A stretch of DNA of 32,962 bases, from NCBI GenBank assembly GCA_937927755.1, contig CALBDB010000158.1, positions 1-32,962 of the forward strand. Reading direction: 5' to 3'. Below are positions 1-6,651 of the stretch, piece after piece; position 1 is the stretch's first letter; each line of letters opens with the position of its first letter. Under the pieces are notes generated by a model. The model was not told the DNA's origin, made no database searches, and saw nothing but the letters and a program-made list of their open reading frames with translations. Origin of the DNA: an uncultured Lysobacterales bacterium. Its GTDB lineage: Bacteria; Pseudomonadota; Gammaproteobacteria; Xanthomonadales; SZUA-36. A program made the translations under genes and the position numbers.

Positions 1-512
1 CGTACAGCCATGGCCAAATAGCCCCCCCCGCCCTGGCCGTGTATCTGCCCCGGGGCAACGCCTCTCTCAGCCGCGGTCATCAGCATATCCAGCACGGCAT
101 AACCAAATGGCCCCAGGTCAGTAGCGCGCATGGTCTCCAGGTCAGTGCCATACAGTTTGACCTCGATAAGATCCGGGATACGTCCGCTGACATACTGCTG
201 CAAATTTGGAAGCTTGCCAGGCTCGGCAGCAGCTATCACTGCCAGCTCCTGGACCTGCTGGTCTTCCAGTACCCGCCGAAAATTCTGAACCAGATCTTTG
301 ACCTGGCTCATGGATTGTTTTGCACGCTGGAGCGCAGCTTCGTTGTCCTGCTGGCTGGGGCGGCCGGTGAATAACATCACCGCCAACGCGGCCAGCATCA
401 AGGCGCCGATGACAATCAGCACCAAGGGGTTAATGCGCTCGAGATGCAATTGTTGCATAGTCGGCAGCTTGCCCCCATTGAAACTTTTAGTTGTCTTTTC
501 CGGTTTTTTCAT
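1..512 (-). CDS. algC: Phosphomannomutase/phosphoglucomutase, membrane-anchored N-terminal part (partial)
   Basis: The reading frame is open from an ATG at 512 to the left edge, giving about 170 residues; the rest lies outside the window. Residues 29-49 form one hydrophobic segment ([20 protein letters not shown]) after a basic start, followed by a Gln-rich, probably extracytoplasmic helical stretch and a Gly-rich [11 protein letters not shown] segment near the cut. The catalytic mutase domain is not reached, so the call rests on position directly after dut (the dut-algC pair of Pseudomonas and relatives) and on the known long, membrane-anchored AlgC forms. The start overlaps the dut stop as ATGA (509-512), implying translational coupling. 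AlgC enzymes interconvert hexose 6- and 1-phosphates for LPS and exopolysaccharide precursors. Another membrane protein coupled to dut is possible but less likely. Confidence 0.6.
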   Translation of the reverse strand, partial: MKKPEKTTKSFNGGKLPTMQQLHLERINPLVLIVIGALMLAALAVMLFTGRPSQQDNEAALQRAKQSMSQVKDLVQNFRRVLEDQQVQELAVIAAAEPGKLPNLQQYVSGRIPDLIEVKLYGTDLETMRATDLGPFGYAVLDMLMTAAERGVAPGQIHGQGGGGYLAMAV

Positions 513-979
513 TGATGGCCCGTGTGTCCAAATCCGCCCGCACCACGCTCACTTTCATCGAATGATTCAACCACTTCAAAATCAGCCATGATGACGGGAA
601 CAAATACCAGTTGCGCAATGCGTGAGCCCGGCTCTATCTCAAATGCTTTCTCCGATCGATTCCAGCATGATACGTAAACCTGACCCTGGTAATCACTGTC
701 GATCAGGCCCACGAGGTTCCCCAGTACAATACCGTGCTTGTGGCCCAACCCGGAGCGGGGCAGAATTACTGCCGCCATGGCGGGGTCAGAAATATGCATT
801 GCAAATCCGGTTGGTATCAGCAGCGTTTCACCTGGATGAACGGTAGTGACACCGTCGACGCAGGCACGAAGATCCATACCTGCTGACCCGTCGGTGGCAT
901 GTTCAGGCAGGGGAATTTCCCGGCCCAGGCGGGGATCGATAATCTTCAACTGGACAGCTTGCGGTTTTTCCCTTTCCAA
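509..979 (-). CDS. dut: Deoxyuridine 5'-triphosphate nucleotidohydrolase (dUTPase)
   Basis: Trimeric dUTPase of 156 aa, which hydrolyses dUTP to dUMP and PPi, keeping uracil out of DNA and feeding dTMP synthesis. All five family motifs are visible in order: [10 protein letters not shown] (30-39), PRSGLG (74-79), GLIDSDYQG (91-99, with the catalytic Asp), GSRIAQLVF (118-126) and the C-terminal glycine-rich lid [10 protein letters not shown] (145-154). The start chosen is TTG at 979, preceded by AAGGAAAC at a normal distance; no upstream ATG is in frame. The stop overlaps the start of the algC-like gene. In many gammaproteobacteria coaBC precedes dut, but here it does not: the next gene upstream is the divergent radC. 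Length and motifs are typical. Confidence 0.96.
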   Translation of the reverse strand: MEREKPQAVQLKIIDPRLGREIPLPEHATDGSAGMDLRACVDGVTTVHPGETLLIPTGFAMHISDPAMAAVILPRSGLGHKHGIVLGNLVGLIDSDYQGQVYVSCWNRSEKAFEIEPGSRIAQLVFVPVIMADFEVVESFDESERGAGGFGHTGHQ

Positions 980-1190
980 CTGGTTTCCTTTTTTGTCGGT
1001 TTTTGTGCTGTCGCACGAACTACGTATCTCGTGGTTTCCTTACCGTTAACATCATACCAATCCTTCGCCTTGTAGTCTGCAACACCGGCGCTTTTCCAGT
1101 TTTGACCTACAAATCCCGCAGCCAGGTACCACTATAAGGTTCGGCGCCGATGCTTCAGCATGGATGGCAGACTAACAAACAGACAACAGT
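980..1190. other. Divergent intergenic region dut/radC, no convincing gene
   Basis: These 211 bases separate dut from radC, where many gammaproteobacteria carry coaBC. On the minus strand a frame stays open from 1131 to 946, running into the start of dut. It would read as a protein-like but unrecognised stretch (for example [14 protein letters not shown]) but has no ATG, GTG or TTG start after the preceding TAG, so I do not call it a gene. I see no clean divergent promoter pair. TTGACC at 1102 and TATAAG at 1133 are too far apart (25 bases). Confidence 0.4.
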
Positions 1191-1865
1191 ATGAAACCAG
1201 TCAAGACCATGCATACGAATGGCAGTCAGCCAGCATCACCACCGTTCCAGCCCGGCTTGTTGTCGGATGCAGAACTGCTCGGGCGCCTGTTGTTCGCCGG
1301 CAAATCACGGCAGCACGCAACCCGGCAGGCCGAAAGCCTGCTGCAATGCTTTGGCGGTTTGCGGCAGCTCCAGATCGCAAGCAGGTTGTCGACAGACGAA
1401 CGTGAGGGCCTGGATGACGAAGATGCCAACCGTATCCGGTTGGCCCATGAACTGGTACACCGGCAACTGAAACAATCACTTCAAAGAGGTGTTTCCCTGA
1501 CCAGCCCGGCGATGACCATGGATTACCTGCAAACCGTACTAAGAGACCGCAGACGCGAGATCTTTACCTGTTTGTTCCTGGATACACGCCATCGCGTTAT
1601 CGCATCGGAAGACCTGTTCCAGGGCTCCATAGACGGTGCCTGCGTGTATCCCCGGATCGTTGCCGAAAGGGCTTTGCGGCTGAGCGCGGCAGCGGTGATC
1701 GTCGCCCACAACCACCCGTCCGGGGTCAGTGAGCCCAGCCTTGCGGACCAGGCGATTACACGGCGCTTGAAGGACGCTTTACTGCTGTTGGAAATCCGTC
1801 TGCTGGATCATTTTGTCGTAGGTGACGGCCCGCCGGTTTCAATGGCTTCTAGGGGGATGTTGTAA
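1191..1865 (+). CDS. radC: RadC family JAB/MPN-domain protein
   Basis: RadC/YicR family protein of 224 aa. The C-terminal MPN/JAB metalloprotease-like fold shows Glu140 (ASEDLFQGS), the zinc-binding signature HNHPSG (173-178) and the distal Asp186 in EPSLAD. The N-terminal helix-hairpin-helix region (about 22-60, LLSDAELLGRLLF...FGGLRQL) is recognisable but lacks the usual REKLL opening, so this end is somewhat divergent. The biochemical role of chromosomal RadC is unsettled despite its historical DNA repair name. ATG at 1191 was chosen; a second in-frame ATG at 1209 is possible, and neither has a strong ribosome site. Position directly before rpmB-rpmG matches the classic radC-rpmB-rpmG order. 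Confidence 0.92.
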   Translation: MKPVKTMHTNGSQPASPPFQPGLLSDAELLGRLLFAGKSRQHATRQAESLLQCFGGLRQLQIASRLSTDEREGLDDEDANRIRLAHELVHRQLKQSLQRGVSLTSPAMTMDYLQTVLRDRRREIFTCLFLDTRHRVIASEDLFQGSIDGACVYPRIVAERALRLSAAAVIVAHNHPSGVSEPSLADQAITRRLKDALLLLEIRLLDHFVVGDGPPVSMASRGML

Positions 1866-1923
1866 TTTTTTGCGAATACATTGGCCAGGACAGTTAAAAT
1901 GACGTGGTTTCAATGGAATTTGA

Positions 1924-1952
1924 TTGCATATCTGTCTGCATTGCGGTATAAA
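1924..1952 (+). promoter_or_regulatory. Sigma-70-type promoter for rpmB-rpmG
   Basis: TTGCAT (1924-1929), a 17-base spacer and TATAAA (1947-1952) lie about 40 bases upstream of the rpmB ATG. This fits the -35/-10 consensus well, so the ribosomal genes need not depend on radC transcription. The match was judged by eye. Confidence 0.65.
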
Positions 1953-1993
1953 GTGCGGCTCATTTTTGATAGTACAGTAAACGGAATAATCCA

Positions 1994-2230
1994 ATGTCCA
2001 GAGTTTGTCAGGTAACCGGTAAACGACCAGTAGCCGGAAACAACGTGTCGCATTCAAACATCAAGACCAAGCGACGCTTTTTGCCCAATATTCACCATCA
2101 CCGTTTTTGGGTGGAAAGTGAAAACCGTTGGGTTCGTTTGCGTATCTCCACCAAGGGATTGCGTATCATTGATAAGAAAGGCATCGACGCCGTATTGAAA
2201 GATATGCGTTCACGCGGCGAAAAGGTCTGA
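1994..2230 (+). CDS. rpmB: 50S ribosomal protein L28
   Basis: L28 of 78 aa, the normal bacterial length. It has the family start [11 protein letters not shown], the [17 protein letters not shown] core, WVRLRIST and the conserved C-terminal [10 protein letters not shown] segment. It is a structural component of the large ribosomal subunit. A promoter lies just upstream and rpmG follows 12 bases downstream, so the two are co-transcribed up to the terminator at 2433-2460. The Cys after SRV is common in L28; no full zinc-binding set is visible. Confidence 0.98.
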   Translation: MSRVCQVTGKRPVAGNNVSHSNIKTKRRFLPNIHHHRFWVESENRWVRLRISTKGLRIIDKKGIDAVLKDMRSRGEKV

Positions 2231-2242
2231 GGAGCATAAATC

Positions 2243-2410
2243 ATGGCAAAATCAGCACGAGATAAAATCCGCATGGTATCTTCCGAAGGTACCGGCCATT
2301 TCTATACCACGGATAAAAACAAGAAGAACACCCCCGGAAAAATGGAGATGAAGAAGTATGATCCCGTTGTCCGTAAGCACGTGATGTACAAGGAAGCCAA
2401 GATCAAGTAA
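2243..2410 (+). CDS. rpmG: 50S ribosomal protein L33
   Basis: L33 of 55 aa, reading [20 protein letters not shown] at the start and ending [19 protein letters not shown], as in the family. The segment [21 protein letters not shown] is the standard middle. GGAG at 2231-2234 serves as ribosome site, 8 bases before the ATG. There are no CxxC pairs, so this is the zinc-free (C-minus) L33 form. It is the second gene of the rpmB operon. Confidence 0.98.
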   Translation: MAKSARDKIRMVSSEGTGHFYTTDKNKKNTPGKMEMKKYDPVVRKHVMYKEAKIK

Positions 2411-2432
2411 CTGGCTTTTGGTAAAAGTTTTG

Positions 2433-2460
2433 AAAAAACCCGCTATTTAGCGGGTTTTTT
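2433..2460. terminator. Bidirectional intrinsic terminator after rpmG and the hydantoinase gene
   Basis: A perfect 7-bp stem, CCCGCTA (2439-2445) with TAGCGGG (2448-2454), is flanked by six A on the left and at least six T on the right. It therefore works in both directions. It lies between the rpmG stop and the stop of the convergent hydantoinase-like gene, whose TAA overlaps the T-tract edge. Confidence 0.93.
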
Positions 2461-4436
2461 TATGCCTGCAATAACAAATTTCCCCATTCATCCGGTGTTG
2501 CCACCCAGCCAGGTTTGACCCATGCGGTGGCTGCGGACTCGACAATCAGCAAAGGACCGTCCAATGACAAGCCTGCCTGTAGGCCAGCCCGTTGGTTTAA
2601 TGGTACTTCCTTTGATAGTTCAGGCATTAAAACTCTCTCTCCATCTTTAAGGCCCGTGTGTTCCTGCCTGATATCAATCGACTGCAGCACTGCCGGTGCA
2701 CGGGCACTCAAGCGTATGTTTACCAGCTCTATCGGATGCGGCAGGCGTAAGCCGCTGGCTTTTTCGTGCGCCGCGTGAAAACCTGCTTCGTGCTCACCCC
2801 CGGCAGACCAGTCAATTCCGATGGCCGCGCTCTGGCCAAGGTAGCGAAGCTCAAGCCGGCGTCTGAACTTTACACTCCCCGGAGTACAACCCTCGGCCGT
2901 CAGCTGTGACAGCGCGTCCTTTTCGAGGCTGCGGAACCAGGATGCAATTTCTGTATCTGCCAGTTCGGCCAGCGGTCTCAGCACCGGCCTGGATGTCTCG
3001 CGGCCGGGTTCGCTGACCAGCATTCCCATCGCCGAAAGCACACCGGAGCGCGCGGGGATGATTATGCGTCTCATATCCAGCAATTCAGCCAGGTCACAGG
3101 CATGCAGACCACCGGCGCCGCCAAAACAGAGCAGTGCATAATCAGCCGGATCATGGCCGCGCTCAACGGAGATGACCCGCAAAGCCCGGGCCATGTGCTC
3201 GTTGGCCAGTCGCACGATACCCGAAGCCGCGTCCAGTACATCACAACCCATCTTCACCGCCAGTTCTGCAACGGCCTGCTCCGCTTTGCCCATAACCAGT
3301 GGCAGGTATCCACCCAGCAGTGTGTTCCCGGGTATTCGGCCAAGCAACAGGTTGGCATCGGTCACCGTTGCCTGCGTGCCACCCTGTCCATAACAGGCCG
3401 GTCCCGGGCTCGCCCCCGCGGATTGGGGGCCAACCAACAACATACCTGCCCGGTCCACCCTGGCGATTGAACCGCCACCGGCGCCGATGGTATGTATATC
3501 CACCGAGGGGATCGAGAGAGGCCATGCACCGATCCTGCACTGGCCGGTCAACGGAATTTCACCGTTCAGCAGCGCCACATCGGTTGATGTGCCACCCATG
3601 TCAAAGCTCATCAGTCTCGGGTTACCCGTCTGCGCCGCAATGCTGCGTGCTGCTGCCAGGCCTCCTGCCGGGCCGGACAACAATAATCGTACCGCCTGGT
3701 ACGCAGCCTGGTCTGCGGCAATGGTTGTCCCGGCGCTTTGCATCACGGCGATTCCCGCTTTTGGTAAACGGCTTTGCAAGCGCCCCAGGTAGCGGGAAAT
3801 CACCGGACCCACACTGGCGTTCAGCCAGGTGGCCATACCCCTTTCGTACTCCCGGACCTCGGGCAGAATTTCACTGGAGCAGGACACAAACCACCGGTCT
3901 TCCAGTTCTTCCGCAATGCGCTTTTCTTCCTGCGGCCGCAGGAATGAAAACAGCAGGTTGATCGCCACTGACTCAATGTCTAGCTCGTCCAGCCGGCCCT
4001 TGATTTGCTCAAGTTCATCATCGCTGATCGATTCCAGCAATTCACCATCTGCGGAAATACGAGTTGGAACCTCAACACACAACTCCCGGGGTACCGGCGG
4101 GCTGACTTCAGGCTGCTGAAGCTGATAGACCTGTTCCCGCTCCTGGCGGCCGAGCGTCAGCACATCGGCAAAACCACGTGATGTCACGTAGGCAACACGC
4201 ACGCCTTTACCCTCGAGTACGGCATTGGTACCTACCGTGGTGCCGTGAATTATCTGCAGGGCCCGGTCTTTAAGCCCAAGCCGGTTCAATCCCTCGACGA
4301 TGGGCCCGGATGGATCGGCCGGGTCTGACAGCACCTTGCAGTGCCGAATTGTGCCGGCATTCGGACTACGCTCCATCACCACGATATCGGTAAATGTACC
4401 GCCCGTATCAATGCCGACCAGTGTAATATCTTCCAT
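2460..4436 (-). CDS. Hydantoinase A / 5-oxoprolinase-like ATPase subunit
   Basis: HyuA-type protein, about 658 aa from the ATG at 4436. An actin-like ATPase opening (GIDTGGTFTDIV) starts within ten residues of this Met, then come HGTTVGTNAVLEGKG, SGPAGG, FDMGGTSTDVAL, IGAGGGSIA and CFGGAGG, all typical of the family. Such enzymes cleave 5-oxoproline, hydantoins or N-methylhydantoin with ATP, normally with a HyuB partner. No hyuB is in the window, so substrate and partner are unknown. In-frame ATGs at 4481 and 4526 would lengthen it by 15 or 30 residues; the longest would overlap the divergent mutM start, and the extension (IVNQPVVASAS) is not family-like. It sits on the opposite strand between rpmG and mutM, which are usually close together, suggesting an insertion. 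Confidence 0.88.
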   Translation of the reverse strand: MEDITLVGIDTGGTFTDIVVMERSPNAGTIRHCKVLSDPADPSGPIVEGLNRLGLKDRALQIIHGTTVGTNAVLEGKGVRVAYVTSRGFADVLTLGRQEREQVYQLQQPEVSPPVPRELCVEVPTRISADGELLESISDDELEQIKGRLDELDIESVAINLLFSFLRPQEEKRIAEELEDRWFVSCSSEILPEVREYERGMATWLNASVGPVISRYLGRLQSRLPKAGIAVMQSAGTTIAADQAAYQAVRLLLSGPAGGLAAARSIAAQTGNPRLMSFDMGGTSTDVALLNGEIPLTGQCRIGAWPLSIPSVDIHTIGAGGGSIARVDRAGMLLVGPQSAGASPGPACYGQGGTQATVTDANLLLGRIPGNTLLGGYLPLVMGKAEQAVAELAVKMGCDVLDAASGIVRLANEHMARALRVISVERGHDPADYALLCFGGAGGLHACDLAELLDMRRIIIPARSGVLSAMGMLVSEPGRETSRPVLRPLAELADTEIASWFRSLEKDALSQLTAEGCTPGSVKFRRRLELRYLGQSAAIGIDWSAGGEHEAGFHAAHEKASGLRLPHPIELVNIRLSARAPAVLQSIDIRQEHTGLKDGERVLMPELSKEVPLNQRAGLQAGLSLDGPLLIVESAATAWVKPGWVATPDEWGNLLLQA

Positions 4437-4498
4437 GGATGCAGATGCTACCACCGGCTGATTTACAATGTCGGCTGACATAAAGGTTTCAACAAAAA

Positions 4499-5311
4499 AT
4501 GCCCGAATTACCAGAAGTCGAAACAACGCTCAGGGGGATAGAGCCACACCTGCTCAAGCAGCGTATTGCGCAAGTAACTGTGCGCGATTCCAGGTTGCGC
4601 TGGCCGGTGCCTTCTGCGGTCGCAAAGGCCGAGGGTCAGCAGCTGATCAACCTTAGGCGGCGCGGCAAATACCTGCTGCTCGAACTGGAACAAGGCGGCC
4701 TGATCATACACCTGGGCATGTCCGGCTCACTGCGTATCCTGGATTCGCCAGTAAGCCCCGCCAAACATGACCATGTCGACATCATACTGAAGAGCGGCGC
4801 TTGTCTGCGCTTTAACGACCCCCGCCGCTTTGGCGCATTTCTGTGGGTGGACGGTATGATGGAAGACCACGTATTGCTACGTGATCTCGGTCCGGAACCT
4901 CTGTCCGGTGAATTCACCGCAGACTACCTGCACGGCGCATCGCGGGGGCGCAAGGTAGCCATCAAGAATTTCATTATGAATGGCCACATCGTTGTGGGTG
5001 TCGGCAACATTTATGCCTCGGAAGCATTGTTCATGGCCGGCATCCATCCATTACGCGCCGCCGGCCGGATTTCCAGGCAACGTTATGCGGCACTAGTTGA
5101 TGCCATCCGCGACGTTTTGGCCCGCGCCATCCGGCAGGGAGGAACCACCTTGAGGGATTTTGTGAGTTCAGACGGCGCACCAGGCTATTTCGCCCAGGAA
5201 CTGCTGGTATACGACCGGGCCGGCCTCGATTGTTTCCAGTGTGGGGCCCCTGTCCGCCAGAAAGTAATCGGCCAGCGGTCGAGTTATTACTGCACCACCT
5301 GCCAGCGGTAG
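4499..5311 (+). CDS. mutM: Formamidopyrimidine-DNA glycosylase (Fpg)
   Basis: Fpg/MutM of 270 aa, a bifunctional glycosylase/AP lyase removing 8-oxoguanine and formamidopyrimidines. It begins MPELPEVE, so Pro2 is the catalytic nucleophile, with Glu3 and Glu6 conserved. Also visible are HLGMSGSLR, the FNDPRRFG loop, VVGVGNIYASEALF (the helix-two-turn-helix) and a C-terminal zinc finger with Cys245, Cys248, Cys265 and Cys268. The start is fixed by the required MPELPE. AAAGG at 4482-4486 is a distant ribosome site. Length is standard. It shares an intergenic space of at most about 60 bases with the divergent hydantoinase-like gene. Confidence 0.98.
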   Translation: MPELPEVETTLRGIEPHLLKQRIAQVTVRDSRLRWPVPSAVAKAEGQQLINLRRRGKYLLLELEQGGLIIHLGMSGSLRILDSPVSPAKHDHVDIILKSGACLRFNDPRRFGAFLWVDGMMEDHVLLRDLGPEPLSGEFTADYLHGASRGRKVAIKNFIMNGHIVVGVGNIYASEALFMAGIHPLRAAGRISRQRYAALVDAIRDVLARAIRQGGTTLRDFVSSDGAPGYFAQELLVYDRAGLDCFQCGAPVRQKVIGQRSSYYCTTCQR

Positions 5312-5704
5312 CTCAGCATTTGGGCTATTCTGCTGTGGGAGGCGCATCTCGCGGCGATTAAGTCTTCAACCCTTTAAACCATGCACACCCTGGCAGCAAG
5401 GGGTGGGTATCCTCATTCAGGGATCTTCGTGAACGGGACGTTCGCGGCACGGGTCCAGGGAAGGACTCGCTAAAGCGATGCAGGAGGCCCGAGCCGAGAC
5501 CCCCCATGGATGCGTTCCCGGCGTGTCCCCGGGAGGGTGCCCGCCGCCTGATGCTTATTGGCACTGGTATTGGAGCGAATTGAATTTAACCGCCTGTAAG
5601 TCTGTGTATTACTGTATGAATCCGCGCGAAGGAGAGTGTTCCTGCCGTTTGCGTAAGCTCAACTGGTTAAATTTGGCGACCGGTGAACATCTGCTGAGTA
5701 CTGA
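5312..5704. repeat. Gene-poor intergenic region with a structured, repeat-like segment (about 5340-5570)
   Basis: No convincing gene lies in these 393 bases. The part from about 5340 to 5570 is richer in GC than its surroundings and contains short inverted repeats. One is CGTGAAC (5429-5435) pairing with GTTCGCG (5441-5447) over a 5-base loop, with one G-T pair. Another is CCCCGGGA near 5526-5533 inside a G/C-rich block. The segment with CCATGGATGCG followed by GGCGTGTCCCCGGGAGGG reminds me of dispersed intergenic repeats seen in environmental gammaproteobacteria; that is recollection, not a search result. Only one copy is seen here. The remainder (5571-5704) is of lower GC content. A 30-codon frame at 5616-5708 lacks supporting signals. 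Confidence 0.35.
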
Positions 5705-5920
5705 CTAACCGCCGGAACCTTTCTCCAGTTGCTCTTCCATTTTCTTTTTACGTTCTTCGATGGCGTCCAGGTAGGTCTCTTCGTAGCCCTCGGCCTTTCG
5801 CAAGGCTTTCACGGGTTCACCGATAAAGCTTTCTTCTATTGGGGGTGGCTCTACTTCTTTGATGCCCCTGATGTACCAGAGCACTGCGAACACCACGATT
5901 AAAAAGAACAACCAACGCAT
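5705..5920 (-). CDS. Small single-pass membrane protein of unknown function
   Basis: Protein of 71 aa that I do not recognise. Residues 3-19 (WLFFLIVVFAVLWYIRG) are one hydrophobic helix, followed by an acidic, Pro-containing linker (KEVEPPPIEES) and a charged, probably helical tail (about 38-66) ending EKKKMEEQLEKGSGG-like. This suggests a membrane-anchored cytoplasmic coil. The gene is well supported by a near-perfect ribosome site, AGGAGGT, about 8 bases before the ATG. It lies 40 bases downstream of tdk on the same strand and may be the last gene of the cyanophycin-tdk transcript. A real gene is likely; its function is not known to me. Confidence 0.72.
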   Translation of the reverse strand: MRWLFFLIVVFAVLWYIRGIKEVEPPPIEESFIGEPVKALRKAEGYEETYLDAIEERKKKMEEQLEKGSGG

Positions 5921-5960
5921 GACCGGCTACCTCCTGTAATGTGGTGAAATCATGTTCTGA

Positions 5961-6629
5961 CTATAGCAGGCCTTCGTCTTCCTGCTCTGGACCAAGGCTA
6001 TCTCCATCCGTAGCTTCGCTTTCTACCGGCTCGATAAACTTGATCCGGCGGCCACCGATAAACACATTTTTGAACTCGGCCCGGCTGACCGAAACGTATC
6101 TTTCGTTGCCGCCGATTTCCACCTGGGCGCCTTCTTTCAGGGCATAGCCTTCTTCATCGACCCGCACCACCATGTTGGCTTTTCGTCCCGTGTGACAAAT
6201 GGTTTTGATTTCGGAAAGCTCATCGGCCCAGGCCAGCAGGTATTTGCTGCCCTCGAACAGCTCACCCTGGAAATCGGTTCGTAAGCCGAAACACAGTACC
6301 GGTATATTCAGGCGATCAACAATTTCAGTTAACTGGAAAACCTGATCACGGTTTAAAAACTGTGACTCGTCTACCAGCACGCAATGGATGTTGTTGTCTT
6401 CCAGTTGTGCCCGGGTTATTTCAAACAGGTCGTCTTCGGTCGTGAACATCGTCGCCTTGGACTGCAGGCCTATACGAGACTTGATCCAGCCTTCCCCGTA
6501 ACGGTCATCCAGTTTTGGAGTAAACAACATCGGGGTCAGGCCGCGCTCACGGTAATTGTGTGCGGATTGCAGCAAAATCGTGGTTTTGCCGGCATTCATT
6601 GACGAGTAATTGAAAAAGAGTTTTGCCAT
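5961..6629 (-). CDS. tdk: Thymidine kinase (type II, TK1-like)
   Basis: Thymidine kinase of 222 aa, phosphorylating thymidine to dTMP for pyrimidine salvage. Visible are the P-loop region SSMNAGKTT (9-17), the Walker B-like [10 protein letters not shown] with catalytic Glu88, the [15 protein letters not shown] segment and the lasso-loop end [10 protein letters not shown]. The usual zinc-binding cysteines are incomplete. Relatives commonly read CHCGRKA and YVSVCRKHY here; this protein has CHTGRKA (Cys145, Thr147) and [10 protein letters not shown] Glu/Asp-rich tail of about 20 residues follows the conserved core, longer than the roughly 200-aa family norm. The gene starts 22 bases after the stop of the CphA-like Mur ligase, probably in one operon. 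Confidence 0.95.
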   Translation of the reverse strand: MAKLFFNYSSMNAGKTTILLQSAHNYRERGLTPMLFTPKLDDRYGEGWIKSRIGLQSKATMFTTEDDLFEITRAQLEDNNIHCVLVDESQFLNRDQVFQLTEIVDRLNIPVLCFGLRTDFQGELFEGSKYLLAWADELSEIKTICHTGRKANMVVRVDEEGYALKEGAQVEIGGNERYVSVSRAEFKNVFIGGRRIKFIEPVESEATDGDSLGPEQEDEGLL

Positions 6630-6651
6630 TGGATTTTCAGTTTACAGGGCT

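Noticed and set aside
1102-1138. Promoter for radC made of TTGACC and TATAAG
   Set aside because: The spacer is 25 bases, far beyond the usual 16-18.
3299-3961. 220-codon plus-strand frame opposite the hydantoinase gene
   Set aside because: It lies inside a strongly supported gene on the other strand and has low-complexity Pro/Arg-rich content, typical of an antisense shadow.
4437-4526. N-terminal extension of the hydantoinase A-like gene to 4481 or 4526
   Set aside because: Family proteins begin within a few residues of the DTGGTFTD motif, the extension is not family-like, and the longest form would overlap the divergent mutM start. The ATG at 4481 remains possible.
5358-5564. 68-codon minus-strand frame in the GC-rich repeat-like segment
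   Set aside because: Composition is Arg/Ser/Pro-rich, as expected for chance translation of GC-rich DNA; no ribosome site or motif.
5616-5708. 30-codon frame (MNPREGECSCRLRKLNWLNL...) at the edge of the intergenic region
   Set aside because: Very short, no good ribosome site, no recognisable motif, and it overlaps the end of the small membrane protein gene on the other strand.
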